From assembly GCA_900314845.1 (NCBI GenBank), contig OMWV01000022.1, positions 1 to 64,000 of the forward strand: DNA of 64,000 bases. The letters run 5' to 3'. The position numbers were made by a program, and so were the translations under genes. Positions 56,220-64,000 of this stretch are shown in pieces. Each line of letters opens with the position of its first letter. Positions within the stretch are counted from its first letter, which is position 1. Below the pieces are notes generated by a model that saw only the letters and a list, made by a program, of their open reading frames with translations, made no database searches and had not been told where the DNA came from. Source of the DNA: an uncultured Eubacteriales bacterium. GTDB lineage: Bacteria > Bacillota > Clostridia > Lachnospirales > Lachnospiraceae.

Positions 56220-58145
56220 CTACTGGGCTTTTACTTTTGTCCAGAGCTGAGCATAGAGTTTCTTGACATCCTGAGTCTGATACCGGAAGACCTCATCCTT
56301 CGCATAGCCGCTTCTGGGTTGGTAGGCATCTATTCCCTTGAACATGGTCTGAGACATTTTTTTGTAGACTCCTGTCACCGGGGATGTGTAGCCGATGTAT
56401 TCCGTATTCTGCTCTCCCACATCCTGCTGCAGCATGAAATCTATGAAATCGTGGGCCAGCTCCGTATTCTGGCAGTCCTTTGTGATGACCATGGCGTCAT
56501 ACCAGATATTTGTCCCCTGCTCCGGCTCAAAAAAGTCCATATTTTCATTTTCCGACATGATAAGAGCACCATCGCCCGAATAAACCACCGCCATAGCCTT
56601 ATTGCCGGAAACCATATTGTCTATGACATCGTCGCCGGCATATATGGGCTTCATGGTCTTGCGCTGGCGGATAAGCCAGTCGTAGGCCTGGCGGATCTGG
56701 TCCTCGTCCGTCGTGTTCATGGAATAGCCCAGAGCCTTTAACGCCACCATAAAAGAGTCTCTCTCCGAATCATACATATAAAGATTTCCCTTATACTTCT
56801 GATCCATCAGGATATTCCAGCCCTCGCTCAGGTCAGCCTTATCCACAAGAGTCTTGTCATAGAGGATGCCGACGCTTCCATAGAAGTAAGGAACAGAATA
56901 TACATTTCCCGGATCATATTCCTTGTCCATGACGTCCGGATTCAGGCTGTCCTTGTTTGAGATCAGACTCCAGTCTATGGGCTGCAGATAATCTTCTTTT
57001 ATCAGCCTCTCTATCATATAATCAGAGGGAATAAGGATATCGTACTGGTCTCCCGCCAGAAGCTTTGTGTAGAGCATCTCATTGGAATCGAATGTCTCAT
57101 AGACAACGGTACATCCGTACTCCTCCTCAAAACGCCCCAGAAGGTCCATATCAATGTATTCGCCGGCATTGTATACGCGAAGCTGCTGCTTCTTCCCGGC
57201 CGCGCTGGCGCTTTTTTTCGCTGCCGAGTAGGATCCAGCCACAAGAACGACTCCCAGAAGGGCAATGACAAAACCGGCTCCCAGCCTTCTGTGCTTTTTT
57301 ACGCCGCCGGATGGAGGCAGAGCCCCCTCTTCTTCAAGCTCCTTCTCCATTTTCCTCTCTGCCGCCGCCTTTTTCGCCCTGATCCGGGGAGTGGCAAATA
57401 CCACGATCAGGATGACGACGATCACAAGTATCACGATGGTCGAGAGGGCGTTTATGATGGGATTTATGCGCTTTGTCATATTGTAGACGATGATAGAAAT
57501 GTTCTTGACCCCATTTCCCGTGACGAAATAGGATATAACGAAATCGTCAAATGACATGGTAAATGAGAGAAGGACTCCCGCATAGATCCCTGTCTTTATC
57601 GCCGGAAGGATGACCTTTATCATGGCCTGAAAGGGAGTCGCCCCCAGATCCATGGCCGCATTTGCCAGATTGGGGTCAAGAGAGCGCACCTTGGGATAGA
57701 CGCTCGTTATGACAAATGGCGTGCAGAAGCCGATGTGAGCCAGCAGCATGGTCCAATACCCTTTTGAAAATCCCAGGGAGGAGAAGAGCAGCATCCAGGA
57801 GATAGCTGTCACGATATCCGGATTGAGGATGGGGATATCGTTCATCGTGAGGATGGCATCCTTGAGGACCCGGCCGGTGCTGGACAGGCCTATGGCCGTG
57901 ATCGTGCCCAGGATCGTCGAGACGATGGTCGCTATCACGGCGATGGTAACAGAGACATAGACAGCCTGCACGATATCATTATTTTTCAGAAGCGCCTCGT
58001 ACCACCTCATGGAAAAGCCCGTAAAATGCGAGAGTGATTTTGAAGAGTTAAAGGAGAAAAATATCGTAACTCCTATCGGGAGATAGAAAAAGGCGAAGCA
58101 CAGCACCACATACAATTTTGCCCAAAATCCGTTTCCTTTATTCAT
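56220..58145 (-). CDS. Spermidine/putrescine permease PotC fused to binding protein PotD
   Basis: The 641-residue protein is a fusion. Residues 1 to about 265 are the PotC permease, with six helices and the EAA loop (NLANAAMDLGATPFQAMIKVILP). After a charged linker there is an extra membrane helix (GAGFVIALLGVVLVAGSYSA, about 285-305), which anchors a PotD-type polyamine-binding domain outside the cell (LRVYNAGEYIDMDLLGRFEEEYG at its start; PYFYGSVGILYDK; binding-site acidic residues in NMDFFEPEQGTNIWYDAM). The fused form tethers the binding protein to the channel. It starts five bases after potB and is the last gene of the operon. Confidence 0.93.
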   Translation of the reverse strand: MNKGNGFWAKLYVVLCFAFFYLPIGVTIFFSFNSSKSLSHFTGFSMRWYEALLKNNDIVQAVYVSVTIAVIATIVSTILGTITAIGLSSTGRVLKDAILTMNDIPILNPDIVTAISWMLLFSSLGFSKGYWTMLLAHIGFCTPFVITSVYPKVRSLDPNLANAAMDLGATPFQAMIKVILPAIKTGIYAGVLLSFTMSFDDFVISYFVTGNGVKNISIIVYNMTKRINPIINALSTIVILVIVVILIVVFATPRIRAKKAAAERKMEKELEEEGALPPSGGVKKHRRLGAGFVIALLGVVLVAGSYSAAKKSASAAGKKQQLRVYNAGEYIDMDLLGRFEEEYGCTVVYETFDSNEMLYTKLLAGDQYDILIPSDYMIERLIKEDYLQPIDWSLISNKDSLNPDVMDKEYDPGNVYSVPYFYGSVGILYDKTLVDKADLSEGWNILMDQKYKGNLYMYDSERDSFMVALKALGYSMNTTDEDQIRQAYDWLIRQRKTMKPIYAGDDVIDNMVSGNKAMAVVYSGDGALIMSENENMDFFEPEQGTNIWYDAMVITKDCQNTELAHDFIDFMLQQDVGEQNTEYIGYTSPVTGVYKKMSQTMFKGIDAYQPRSGYAKDEVFRYQTQDVKKLYAQLWTKVKAQ

Positions 58146-58150
58146 CTGCC

Positions 58151-58978
58151 TTATCTCTCCTCTGCTTCTTTCAGATCTATCTTCTTCATCAGCCTCATGG
58201 CCAAAAGAATGATGATGGCAAGGATCAGTGAGATCGCGCTGCCGAAGTTCCAGTCTCCGATGGAGATGAACTGGGACTCTATCAGGTTTCCGATCAGCAC
58301 ATACTGGCCGCCGCCCAGAAGCTTGGGGATGACGAAGGAGGAAATAGCCATGAGAAATACCATGACGACTCCGTTTATCACGCCCGGTATGGAAAGCTTG
58401 AATATGACGCGGCGGAATGTCTGCAGGGGATTGGCTCCCAGATCCATGGCCGCCTCTATGAGAGACCGGTCCATCTTGCGCAGGGACGTGTGGATGGGAA
58501 TGATCATGAAGGGCATGAAGTTGCAGATCATGCCGATCATAACAGAAAAATCCGTATACATCATGTGAACAGGATCTATGCCCAAAAGGCCCAGCAGGGA
58601 ATTGATAATGCCGTTGTCGGAGAGCAGGTTCATCCAGGCATAGGTGCGCAGGAGCATATTGATCCAGGTGGGTATGGTCACGGCCATGATCAGCATATCC
58701 TGAGCCCCCTCCGGCGCCCTGGATATGATGTAGGCCAGAGGATATCCTGCCGCGAAACAGATAAATGTCGTTATAACGCCCAGCTCCAGAGACTTGAGAA
58801 ATACCATGACATAGGTATGCTCATTGATCTTTGCCAGGTTGGAGAGGGTAAAGTTCAGGGTCTTCACGCTGTTCCCGCCGCTGGTAAAGGCATAGAGCAC
58901 GATAAGCAGGATAGGAATGATGATAAATATCGCGCACCAGACAATATAGGGTATGGTCAGTTTTTTGTAGTGTTTCAC
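58151..58978 (-). CDS. potB: Spermidine/putrescine ABC transporter permease PotB
   Basis: The 275-residue permease has six membrane helices and the EAA loop (SLIEAAMDLGANPLQTFRRVIFKLSIPG in part: AAMDLGANPLQTFRRVIF). With PotC it forms the channel. It starts 19 bases after potA. The predicted N-terminal helix reads YIVWCAIFIIIPILLIVLYAF. The operon order regulator-potA-potB-potCD is the one known for Firmicutes polyamine transporters. Confidence 0.93.
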   Translation of the reverse strand: MKHYKKLTIPYIVWCAIFIIIPILLIVLYAFTSGGNSVKTLNFTLSNLAKINEHTYVMVFLKSLELGVITTFICFAAGYPLAYIISRAPEGAQDMLIMAVTIPTWINMLLRTYAWMNLLSDNGIINSLLGLLGIDPVHMMYTDFSVMIGMICNFMPFMIIPIHTSLRKMDRSLIEAAMDLGANPLQTFRRVIFKLSIPGVINGVVMVFLMAISSFVIPKLLGGGQYVLIGNLIESQFISIGDWNFGSAISLILAIIILLAMRLMKKIDLKEAEER

Positions 58979-58997
58979 GTGAAACCTCCCAACTGCG

Positions 58998-60038
58998 TCA
59001 ATAAGGCGTCTTCCACATTACATGAATGTCATCCGGCGTCAGGGTGAGACCGACGGGGGTTCCGACCTCCCAGTAGTCTGTCGTATTTATCATATAATCA
59101 CGGTACTTTGTCTTCACCATGACATTGTAGTGGACTCCCTTGAATGTGACAGAGGTTACCTGGCCGGTCAATTTGCCGTCCTCCGGCTTTACGATATCGA
59201 TATCCTCCGGTCTCAGGACAACTTCCACAGGCTCATTTTCCGGAAATCCCTTATCCACGCACTCGAAGTCCACGCCGTCGAAGTGGACAAGGAGGTCTTT
59301 CTTCATGATGCCGTCTATAATATTCGACTCCCCGATAAATCCTGCCACAAAGCGGTTCTCGGGCTCATTATAGATATCGATGGGCCTTCCGATCTGCTGG
59401 ATGGTCCCTTCATTTATGACGACAACCGTATCCGACATGGTCAGGGCCTCTTCCTGGTCATGGGTGACAAAAATGAATGTGATGCCGACTTCCTGCTGCA
59501 TCTTCTTCAGCTCCACCTGCATATCCCGGCGCAGCTTGGCATCCAGAGCCCCCAGGGGCTCATCGAGCAGAAGGACCTTGGGCTCATTCACCAGGGCGCG
59601 GGCTATGGCAACTCTCTGCTGCTGGCCGCCCGAGAGCAGATTCACATCCCTGGGGCCGAAATCAGCCAGACCGACCATCTGCAGCATCCGGTTGACCCTT
59701 GTTGTGATAAAGCTCTCATCCACCTTCTTTATCCTCAGGCCAAAGGCTACATTCTCAAAAACGTTCATGTGAGGGAAGAGGGAATACTTCTGAAATACCG
59801 TATTGACCTCCCTCTTGTAGGCGGGCACTTTGGACACATCCACCCCGTCAAAGAGCACCTGGCCCCCGCTCGGCTCCTCAAAGCCGGCGATAATGCGCAG
59901 GGTCGTCGTTTTCCCGCAGCCGCTGGGGCCGAGCAGGGTCAGAAATTCATTCTGATAGATATCAAGGTTTATCCCTCTTAGCACCTGCTGATCCCCATAA
60001 TTCTTCGTAAGATTCTTTAGTTCTATTATCTTTTCCAT
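58998..60038 (-). CDS. potA: Spermidine/putrescine ABC transporter ATPase PotA
   Basis: The 346-residue ATPase has Walker [12 protein letters not shown], signature [17 protein letters not shown], Walker [13 protein letters not shown] and the switch histidine in [10 protein letters not shown]. The C-terminal TOBE domain ([16 protein letters not shown]) is as in PotA/MalK ATPases. It drives polyamine import with PotB and PotCD. It begins 16 bases after the regulator gene, so regulator and transporter share one mRNA. Confidence 0.95.
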   Translation of the reverse strand: MEKIIELKNLTKNYGDQQVLRGINLDIYQNEFLTLLGPSGCGKTTTLRIIAGFEEPSGGQVLFDGVDVSKVPAYKREVNTVFQKYSLFPHMNVFENVAFGLRIKKVDESFITTRVNRMLQMVGLADFGPRDVNLLSGGQQQRVAIARALVNEPKVLLLDEPLGALDAKLRRDMQVELKKMQQEVGITFIFVTHDQEEALTMSDTVVVINEGTIQQIGRPIDIYNEPENRFVAGFIGESNIIDGIMKKDLLVHFDGVDFECVDKGFPENEPVEVVLRPEDIDIVKPEDGKLTGQVTSVTFKGVHYNVMVKTKYRDYMINTTDYWEVGTPVGLTLTPDDIHVMWKTPY

Positions 60039-60054
60039 CCGCGGCTCTCCTCGC

Positions 60055-60588
60055 CTAAAATGAGGGCGGCGTCGTCACCCAGATGACCTTCGCCTGTCTG
60101 TTTCCAGTATTTTTCAGAAAATGGATCCTATCCCCCCGAAAATAAAATGTCTGACCTTTTCTGACCGTGTAGACCCGACTGCCGTAATGCAGCTCCACCT
60201 TCCCGGCCAGCACATAGCCGAATTCCTCTGCCTCAAAAGGCCCGCAGGTCTGCGACTGCCCTCCGGGATCCAGACTGATGACGATCGGTTCCATCTTGTT
60301 TTTCTGCGCGTTGGGCACGATAAAGGAGATATCGTAGCCCTCCTGCTCGTTTATAAAGTAATCCGCGGCCGTGAAGACGATCTGATCCTCCTCGTCGTCC
60401 TTGAAAAATTCTCCCAGGTTTGTCCCCAGGGCCTCGAGAATATCTTCCAGGCTGGCGATAGAAGGAGACGTCAGATTCCTTTCTACCTGGGAGAGAAATC
60501 CTTTCGTAAGCTCGCTCCTGTTGGCCAGTTCCTCAAGCGTCAGCTGATTTGTGATTCGAAGGCGCCTGATCTTCGCCCCGATATCCAT
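60055..60588 (-). CDS. Xre-cupin regulator of the pot operon (PuuR-like)
   Basis: The 177-residue protein has an N-terminal Xre helix-turn-helix ([22 protein letters not shown], in part [19 protein letters not shown]) and a C-terminal cupin barrel from about residue 105 ([35 protein letters not shown]). Such proteins sense small ligands; PuuR-type members respond to putrescine. It is first in the pot operon and so is the likely polyamine-sensing regulator. ATG 60588 has GGAG seven bases upstream; an in-frame TTG at 60600 overlaps that site. Confidence 0.9.
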   Translation of the reverse strand: MDIGAKIRRLRITNQLTLEELANRSELTKGFLSQVERNLTSPSIASLEDILEALGTNLGEFFKDDEEDQIVFTAADYFINEQEGYDISFIVPNAQKNKMEPIVISLDPGGQSQTCGPFEAEEFGYVLAGKVELHYGSRVYTVRKGQTFYFRGDRIHFLKNTGNRQAKVIWVTTPPSF

Positions 60589-60658
60589 GGCATTCTCCAA
60601 TCTGCCGCCAGGGTAGGAACCGGCGGCTTTTTCTCATGATAAACATAATGTTTTATAA

Positions 60659-60716
60659 TACTAAACTACTCTCCCCTCTCAATGAAGTCAAGTATTTTTA
60701 AACAAAAAGTTTAGTA
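60659..60716 (-). promoter_or_regulatory. pot operon promoter flanked by inverted repeats
   Basis: A 9-base inverted repeat TACTAAACT (60659-60667) and AGTTTAGTA (60708-60716) flanks a -35 box TTGACT (60686-60691, minus strand); 17 bases on is a weak TAGTTT (60663-60668), inside the inner repeat arm. The two half sites, about 49 bases apart, may be bound by the Xre-cupin regulator. Confidence 0.55.
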
Positions 60717-60740
60717 TAAAAGAACACCCCCCGCGGGCAT

Positions 60741-60783
60741 GAAAAAAGCATGCAGATGGATCTTAACGGATCCGCCTGCATGC
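60741..60783 (-). terminator. Terminator of the metG-tatD-ksgA unit
   Basis: Arms GCATGCAG (60748-60755) and CTGCATGC (60776-60783) with inner GGATC pairing, followed by TTTTTTC on the minus strand, 15 bases after ksgA. Confidence 0.85.
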
Positions 60784-60797
60784 CGCGGAAATTTTTC

Positions 60798-61682
60798 TTA
60801 TCTTGTTTCCTTTTCTCTTTGGGCAGAAATGATATCAGCCAGCCTGGCAAACTCTTCCAAAGTCAGAGCCTCTCCCCTCACCGCGGGGGCAAAGCCTGCC
60901 TCCTCTATGGCCTTGGCGGCCGCTGCCTTGGAGATATCAAGTCTCTGGCTGCTGCTTATGCCGTTGACCAGGGTCTTGCGCCTTTTCTCAAAGGCTGCGT
61001 GTATGATGTCAAACATGAGCACAGGATCCGATACGCTGACCGGCGGGGTTTCATATTTTGTCAGCCGGATGACCGCCGAATCCACATTGGGGCGGGGCAT
61101 AAAACAGTTGCGTGGAACATTTGCCGCCAGGTAAGGGCGGGCATAATACTGGACAGCCAGGGACAGGGCTCCGTAGTCCTTGCTGCCGGGGCCGGAATTC
61201 ATCCGCCGGGCAACTTCCTTCTGGACCATGACCGTTATGCTCTCCACGGGGATATCCTGCTCAAGCAGCATCATGATGATCGGCGTCGTGATATAGTAGG
61301 GAAGATTGGCCACGACCTTTACATGGGCAAGGCTCTGCCTCTCCTCCCCGATCAGCTTCTTCAGGTCAAGAGCCATGATGTCGGAGCTGATCACCTTTAC
61401 ATTGTCATAGGGGGCCAGCGTCTCCTCCAGAATGGGGAGGAGATTCCTGTCTATCTCCACGGAGACGACTTTTCCTGCTGCCTCCGCCAGATACTGGGTC
61501 AGCGTGCCGATGCCGGGCCCGATCTCAAGGACCATATCATCTTTACAGACTCCTGCCCCCTCTATGATCTTCTCCAGCACCCTGGCGTCTATGAGAAAAT
61601 TCTGGCCGAATTTTTTCCGGAAGCAGAAATCGTACTTTTTTATCGTCTCTGCCGTTTTCCCGGGATCTGAAAGTTTTTCCAT
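60798..61682 (-). CDS. rsmA: 16S rRNA (adenine 1518/1519-N6) dimethyltransferase
   Basis: RsmA/KsgA dimethylates two adjacent adenines at the 3' end of 16S rRNA in late small-subunit assembly. The 294 residues show FGQNFLIDARVLEKI, the SAM motif LEIGPGIGTLTQYL at about 53-66, VEIDRNL, and the catalytic NLPYYITTPI (NLPY) near 124. It starts two bases after the tatD stop region, so the two are coupled. The order metG-tatD-ksgA is widespread in Firmicutes. Confidence 0.95.
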   Translation of the reverse strand: MEKLSDPGKTAETIKKYDFCFRKKFGQNFLIDARVLEKIIEGAGVCKDDMVLEIGPGIGTLTQYLAEAAGKVVSVEIDRNLLPILEETLAPYDNVKVISSDIMALDLKKLIGEERQSLAHVKVVANLPYYITTPIIMMLLEQDIPVESITVMVQKEVARRMNSGPGSKDYGALSLAVQYYARPYLAANVPRNCFMPRPNVDSAVIRLTKYETPPVSVSDPVLMFDIIHAAFEKRRKTLVNGISSSQRLDISKAAAAKAIEEAGFAPAVRGEALTLEEFARLADIISAQREKETR

Positions 61683-61683
61683 A

Positions 61684-62457
61684 TCACTTCATCCTGTAAA
61701 GTCTCATCGCGTTGTCCCAGGTGACAGCTTCCACCTGCTCTGTACTTACGCCCTTTATCTGGGAAATGGCTTCCACAACATAGGGAATGTTGAGGGAGCT
61801 GTTTCTCTTGCCCCTGTTGGGCTCAGGCGTCAGGTAAGGGCAGTCTGTCTCAAGTACCAGGCTCTGAAGCGGAGCCATCTGAACGACCTCCTTGAGTACG
61901 CGGGCGTTTTTGTAGGTGAGCACCCCGCCTATGCCCAGGTACAGGCCCATCTTCAGATATTCCTTTGCCTGCTCGGCCGAGTAGGAATAGCAGTGGACAA
62001 CTCCGCCGATATCCCCGATCCGTTCCTCTTTTGCTATATCCATGGTATCCTGGGCTGCCTGCCTGGAGTGGATGACGATGGGAAGACCCACCTCGCGCGC
62101 CAGATCTATCTGTCTTCTGAACCAGTAGCGCTGATGGTACTTCTTCTCCTCATCCTTCTCCCAGTAATAATCCAGCCCGATCTCTCCCACGGCGACGACC
62201 TTGTTCCTGCCCGTCAGCTCCCTGATATGGGCAAAGCTTTCTTCATTCAGCTGGTCTGTATCCGAGGGGTGCACGCCGACGGCAGCGTAAATAAAATCAT
62301 AGCGGTCTGCCAGGTCCGCGCTCTCATCCGAAGACTGGATATCGCATCCTATATTCACGATGCGGCCTATGCCCGAGGGGACCATGGAGGCAAGAAGTTC
62401 CTGCCTGTCCTCGTCAAATTTCTCATCATCGTAATGTGCGTGGGTATCAAAAATCAT
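61684..62457 (-). CDS. TatD family metal-dependent hydrolase
   Basis: The 257-residue TIM-barrel protein starts MIFDTHAHYDDEKF (metal-binding HxH), and has AVGEIGLDYYW (glutamate ligand), LPIVIHSRQAAQDT, GVVHCYSYSAEQA, and the final ETDCPYLTPEPNRGKRN. Known TatD proteins are DNases or 3'-5' exonucleases for DNA and RNA. AGGAG stands eight bases before ATG 62457. Homology begins there, though the open frame extends into the metG end. Confidence 0.93.
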   Translation of the reverse strand: MIFDTHAHYDDEKFDEDRQELLASMVPSGIGRIVNIGCDIQSSDESADLADRYDFIYAAVGVHPSDTDQLNEESFAHIRELTGRNKVVAVGEIGLDYYWEKDEEKKYHQRYWFRRQIDLAREVGLPIVIHSRQAAQDTMDIAKEERIGDIGGVVHCYSYSAEQAKEYLKMGLYLGIGGVLTYKNARVLKEVVQMAPLQSLVLETDCPYLTPEPNRGKRNSSLNIPYVVEAISQIKGVSTEQVEAVTWDNAMRLYRMK

Positions 62458-62488
62458 TCTCTGAACTCCTGATGTATTTCTGACCGGA

Positions 62489-64000
62489 TCAGCAGATCTC
62501 GGCGCCTGAAGGCATCTCGCGTTCAGGGACCATGAGAGAGAGCTTCCCATCCGCGTCCTCCGCGCACAGGAGCATGCCCTCAGACTTTATCCCGGCCAGC
62601 TTTGCCGGCTTGAGATTTGTCAGGACCATGACCTTCTTGCCCTTCATCTCTTCTGCTGAATAATACTTCTTTATGCCGGATACGATCTGCAGAACGCGGG
62701 AGCCTACCTTTACCTGGGAGCAGAGAAGCTTCTTTGACTTGGGAACCTCTTCGCAGGAAAGGATCTCTCCCACCTGAAACTGCATCCTGTCGAAATCGTC
62801 ATAGAGGATCTCCGGTTTTGCCTCCAGGTCTATGCCTTCCTCTTCCTTTTCAGCCGTTTCCTTCTCAGCCTCCTTAGCTGCAGGAGTCTGCATAGCGGGA
62901 TCAGCCTCTATCTTCTCCACGAGCTCCTTGTAGTCCATCCTGGCAAAGAGGATCTGGGGCTTTTCTGCCACCTTTATGCCGGTCTCAAGTCCGCCGAAGT
63001 GGTCAAGGCCCAGATAATCCCTGTTCTGCGTGCCGATCATATCGAGGATCTTCTCAGAGGTATCCGGAAGATAAGCCCCCAGAGCAACCGCGCTAAAGCG
63101 GATGCCCTCCAGCAGATTGTAGAGGACTGTGGCAAGCCTGTCCTTTTTGCTCTCATCCTTGCCCAGCTTCCAGGGCTCTGTCTCATCTACATACTTGTTG
63201 CAGCGGCGCAGAAGGGTGAATATCTCTGTGATCGCGTCCGCAACGCGCAGCTGATCCATCTTCTCGTCTACCTTGCCGGGCATAGCGAGGATGGCTGCCT
63301 TGAGCTCTTCGTCTACAGGCTCGCTGACACCGGGATTTGATACGACTCCGCCCAGATATTTATTTGTCATGGATATAGTACGGTTGACCAGGTTCCCCAG
63401 GATATTGGCAAGGTCTGAATTCATGCGCTCTACCATGAGCTCCCAGGATATGGATCCGTCATTTTCAAACGGCATCTCGTGCAGGACGAAATAGCGGACG
63501 GCATCCACTCCGAAATATCTTACCAGGTCGTCGGCGTAGATCACGTTTCCCTTGGACTTGCTCATCTTGCCCTCACCCACCAGGAGCCAGGGGTGGCCGA
63601 ATACCTGTTTGGGCAGGGGAAGGCCAAGAGCCATCAGCATGATGGGCCAGTAGATCGTATGGAAACGGATAATATCCTTGCCGATCAGGTGCAGGTCTGC
63701 CGGCCAGTATTTCTTGAAAAGCTCACCGCTCTCGCCGTCCACATCGTAGCCCAGGCCGGTGATATAGTTGCTGAGAGCGTCGATCCAGACGTAAATAACA
63801 TGCTTGGGATCAAAATCTACCGGGATCCCCCAGGTAAAGGAGCTTCTGGAAACGCACAGATCCTGAAGTCCGGGCTTGAGGAAGTTGTTCATCATCTCGT
63901 TCTTCCTGGATACAGGCTGGATGAAATCCGGATGCTCATTGATATAGTCGATCAGCCTGTCGGCATATTTGCTGAGCTTGAAGAAATAAGCCTCCTCCTC
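62489..64000 (-). CDS. metG: Methionyl-tRNA synthetase, C-terminal part
   Basis: The gene runs off the window at 64000; about 503 C-terminal residues are visible and the reading frame is open to the edge (EEEAYFFKLSKYADRLIDYI). Present are VWIDALSNYITGLGYD, the KMSKS loop KMSKSKGNVIYADD, the anticodon-binding helices, a Glu/Lys-rich linker, and a C-terminal EMAPII/tRNA-binding domain (DFDRMQFQVGEILSCEEVPKSKKLLC, in part FQVGEILSCEEVPKSKKL). The start, the HIGH motif and any zinc knuckle lie outside. It charges tRNA-Met. It is followed by tatD and ksgA. Confidence 0.95.
   Translation of the reverse strand, partial: EEEAYFFKLSKYADRLIDYINEHPDFIQPVSRKNEMMNNFLKPGLQDLCVSRSSFTWGIPVDFDPKHVIYVWIDALSNYITGLGYDVDGESGELFKKYWPADLHLIGKDIIRFHTIYWPIMLMALGLPLPKQVFGHPWLLVGEGKMSKSKGNVIYADDLVRYFGVDAVRYFVLHEMPFENDGSISWELMVERMNSDLANILGNLVNRTISMTNKYLGGVVSNPGVSEPVDEELKAAILAMPGKVDEKMDQLRVADAITEIFTLLRRCNKYVDETEPWKLGKDESKKDRLATVLYNLLEGIRFSAVALGAYLPDTSEKILDMIGTQNRDYLGLDHFGGLETGIKVAEKPQILFARMDYKELVEKIEADPAMQTPAAKEAEKETAEKEEEGIDLEAKPEILYDDFDRMQFQVGEILSCEEVPKSKKLLCSQVKVGSRVLQIVSGIKKYYSAEEMKGKKVMVLTNLKPAKLAGIKSEGMLLCAEDADGKLSLMVPEREMPSGAEIC

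Overview
The window looks like the chromosome of a Gram-positive anaerobe of the class Clostridia, most like the family Lachnospiraceae. The support is protein style only, with no database search: PotC-PotD and Amt-PII fusions, T-box control of leuA, a CIRCE operator, BlaI/BlaR1-type genes, AGGAGG ribosome binding sites, TTGACA/TATAAT promoters and moderately high GC. It is mostly ordinary core chromosome. I see no rRNA, tRNA, CRISPR array, transposase, phage module or replication origin.

Layout. 1-1643: a hairpin-rich leader and an overlapping DUF3990/HTH pair resembling toxin-antitoxin modules. 1671-3794: BlaR1-like protease and BlaI-like repressor with a palindromic operator. 3822-7252: trmB, ilvBN and a thioesterase. 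7427-14619: DacF-type carboxypeptidase, exonuclease, Amt-PII fusion behind an attenuator-like leader, YgiQ radical SAM protein and murI. 14658-16458: a repeat-rich stretch around one SDR gene. 16478-20865: NUDIX-HD fusion, AarF kinase, phasin-like protein, DgkA and a secreted protein. 21043-28399: lon behind CIRCE, SGNH hydrolase, acyltransferase, an unknown protein, a CDP-glycerol transferase and a rhodanese-TtcA fusion. 28463-34658: oppABCDF. 34744-43956: a long minus-strand run with TagGH export, Sua5, RpiB, dCMP deaminase, an efflux adaptor and permease, and an FAD protein. 44124-50905: Uma2-like protein, aspartate kinase, EamA transporter, T-box/leuA, lipase-like hydrolase. 51020-56208: metal homeostasis and metal-dependent regulators. 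56220-60716: spermidine/putrescine transport. 60798-64000: ksgA, tatD and metG, the last cut by the window edge.

The least ordinary material is between genes. (1) A composite two-stem-loop repeat occurs as six units at four places (3822-3929, 14658-14829, 15774-15974, 46565-46669), with compensatory base changes; at two places its first bases supply the stop codon of the gene before it. (2) Between a DtxR-like and a Fur-like regulator gene, two promoters each carry a nearly identical GTTAG-N6-CTAAC palindrome just after the predicted start of transcription. One drives a DUF2325 gene. The other drives only a predicted RNA of about 120 nt ending in a strong terminator, a candidate metal-responsive small RNA. 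(3) A second family of ACGTCC/GGACGT hairpins is shared by 90-262 and 16088-16314.

Many genes sit in compact co-directional operons: thioesterase-ilvB-ilvN, regulator-potA-potB-potCD, oppABCDF and metG-tatD-ksgA. Starts were moved to internal codons where the ribosome binding site clearly favours them; each such choice is explained.
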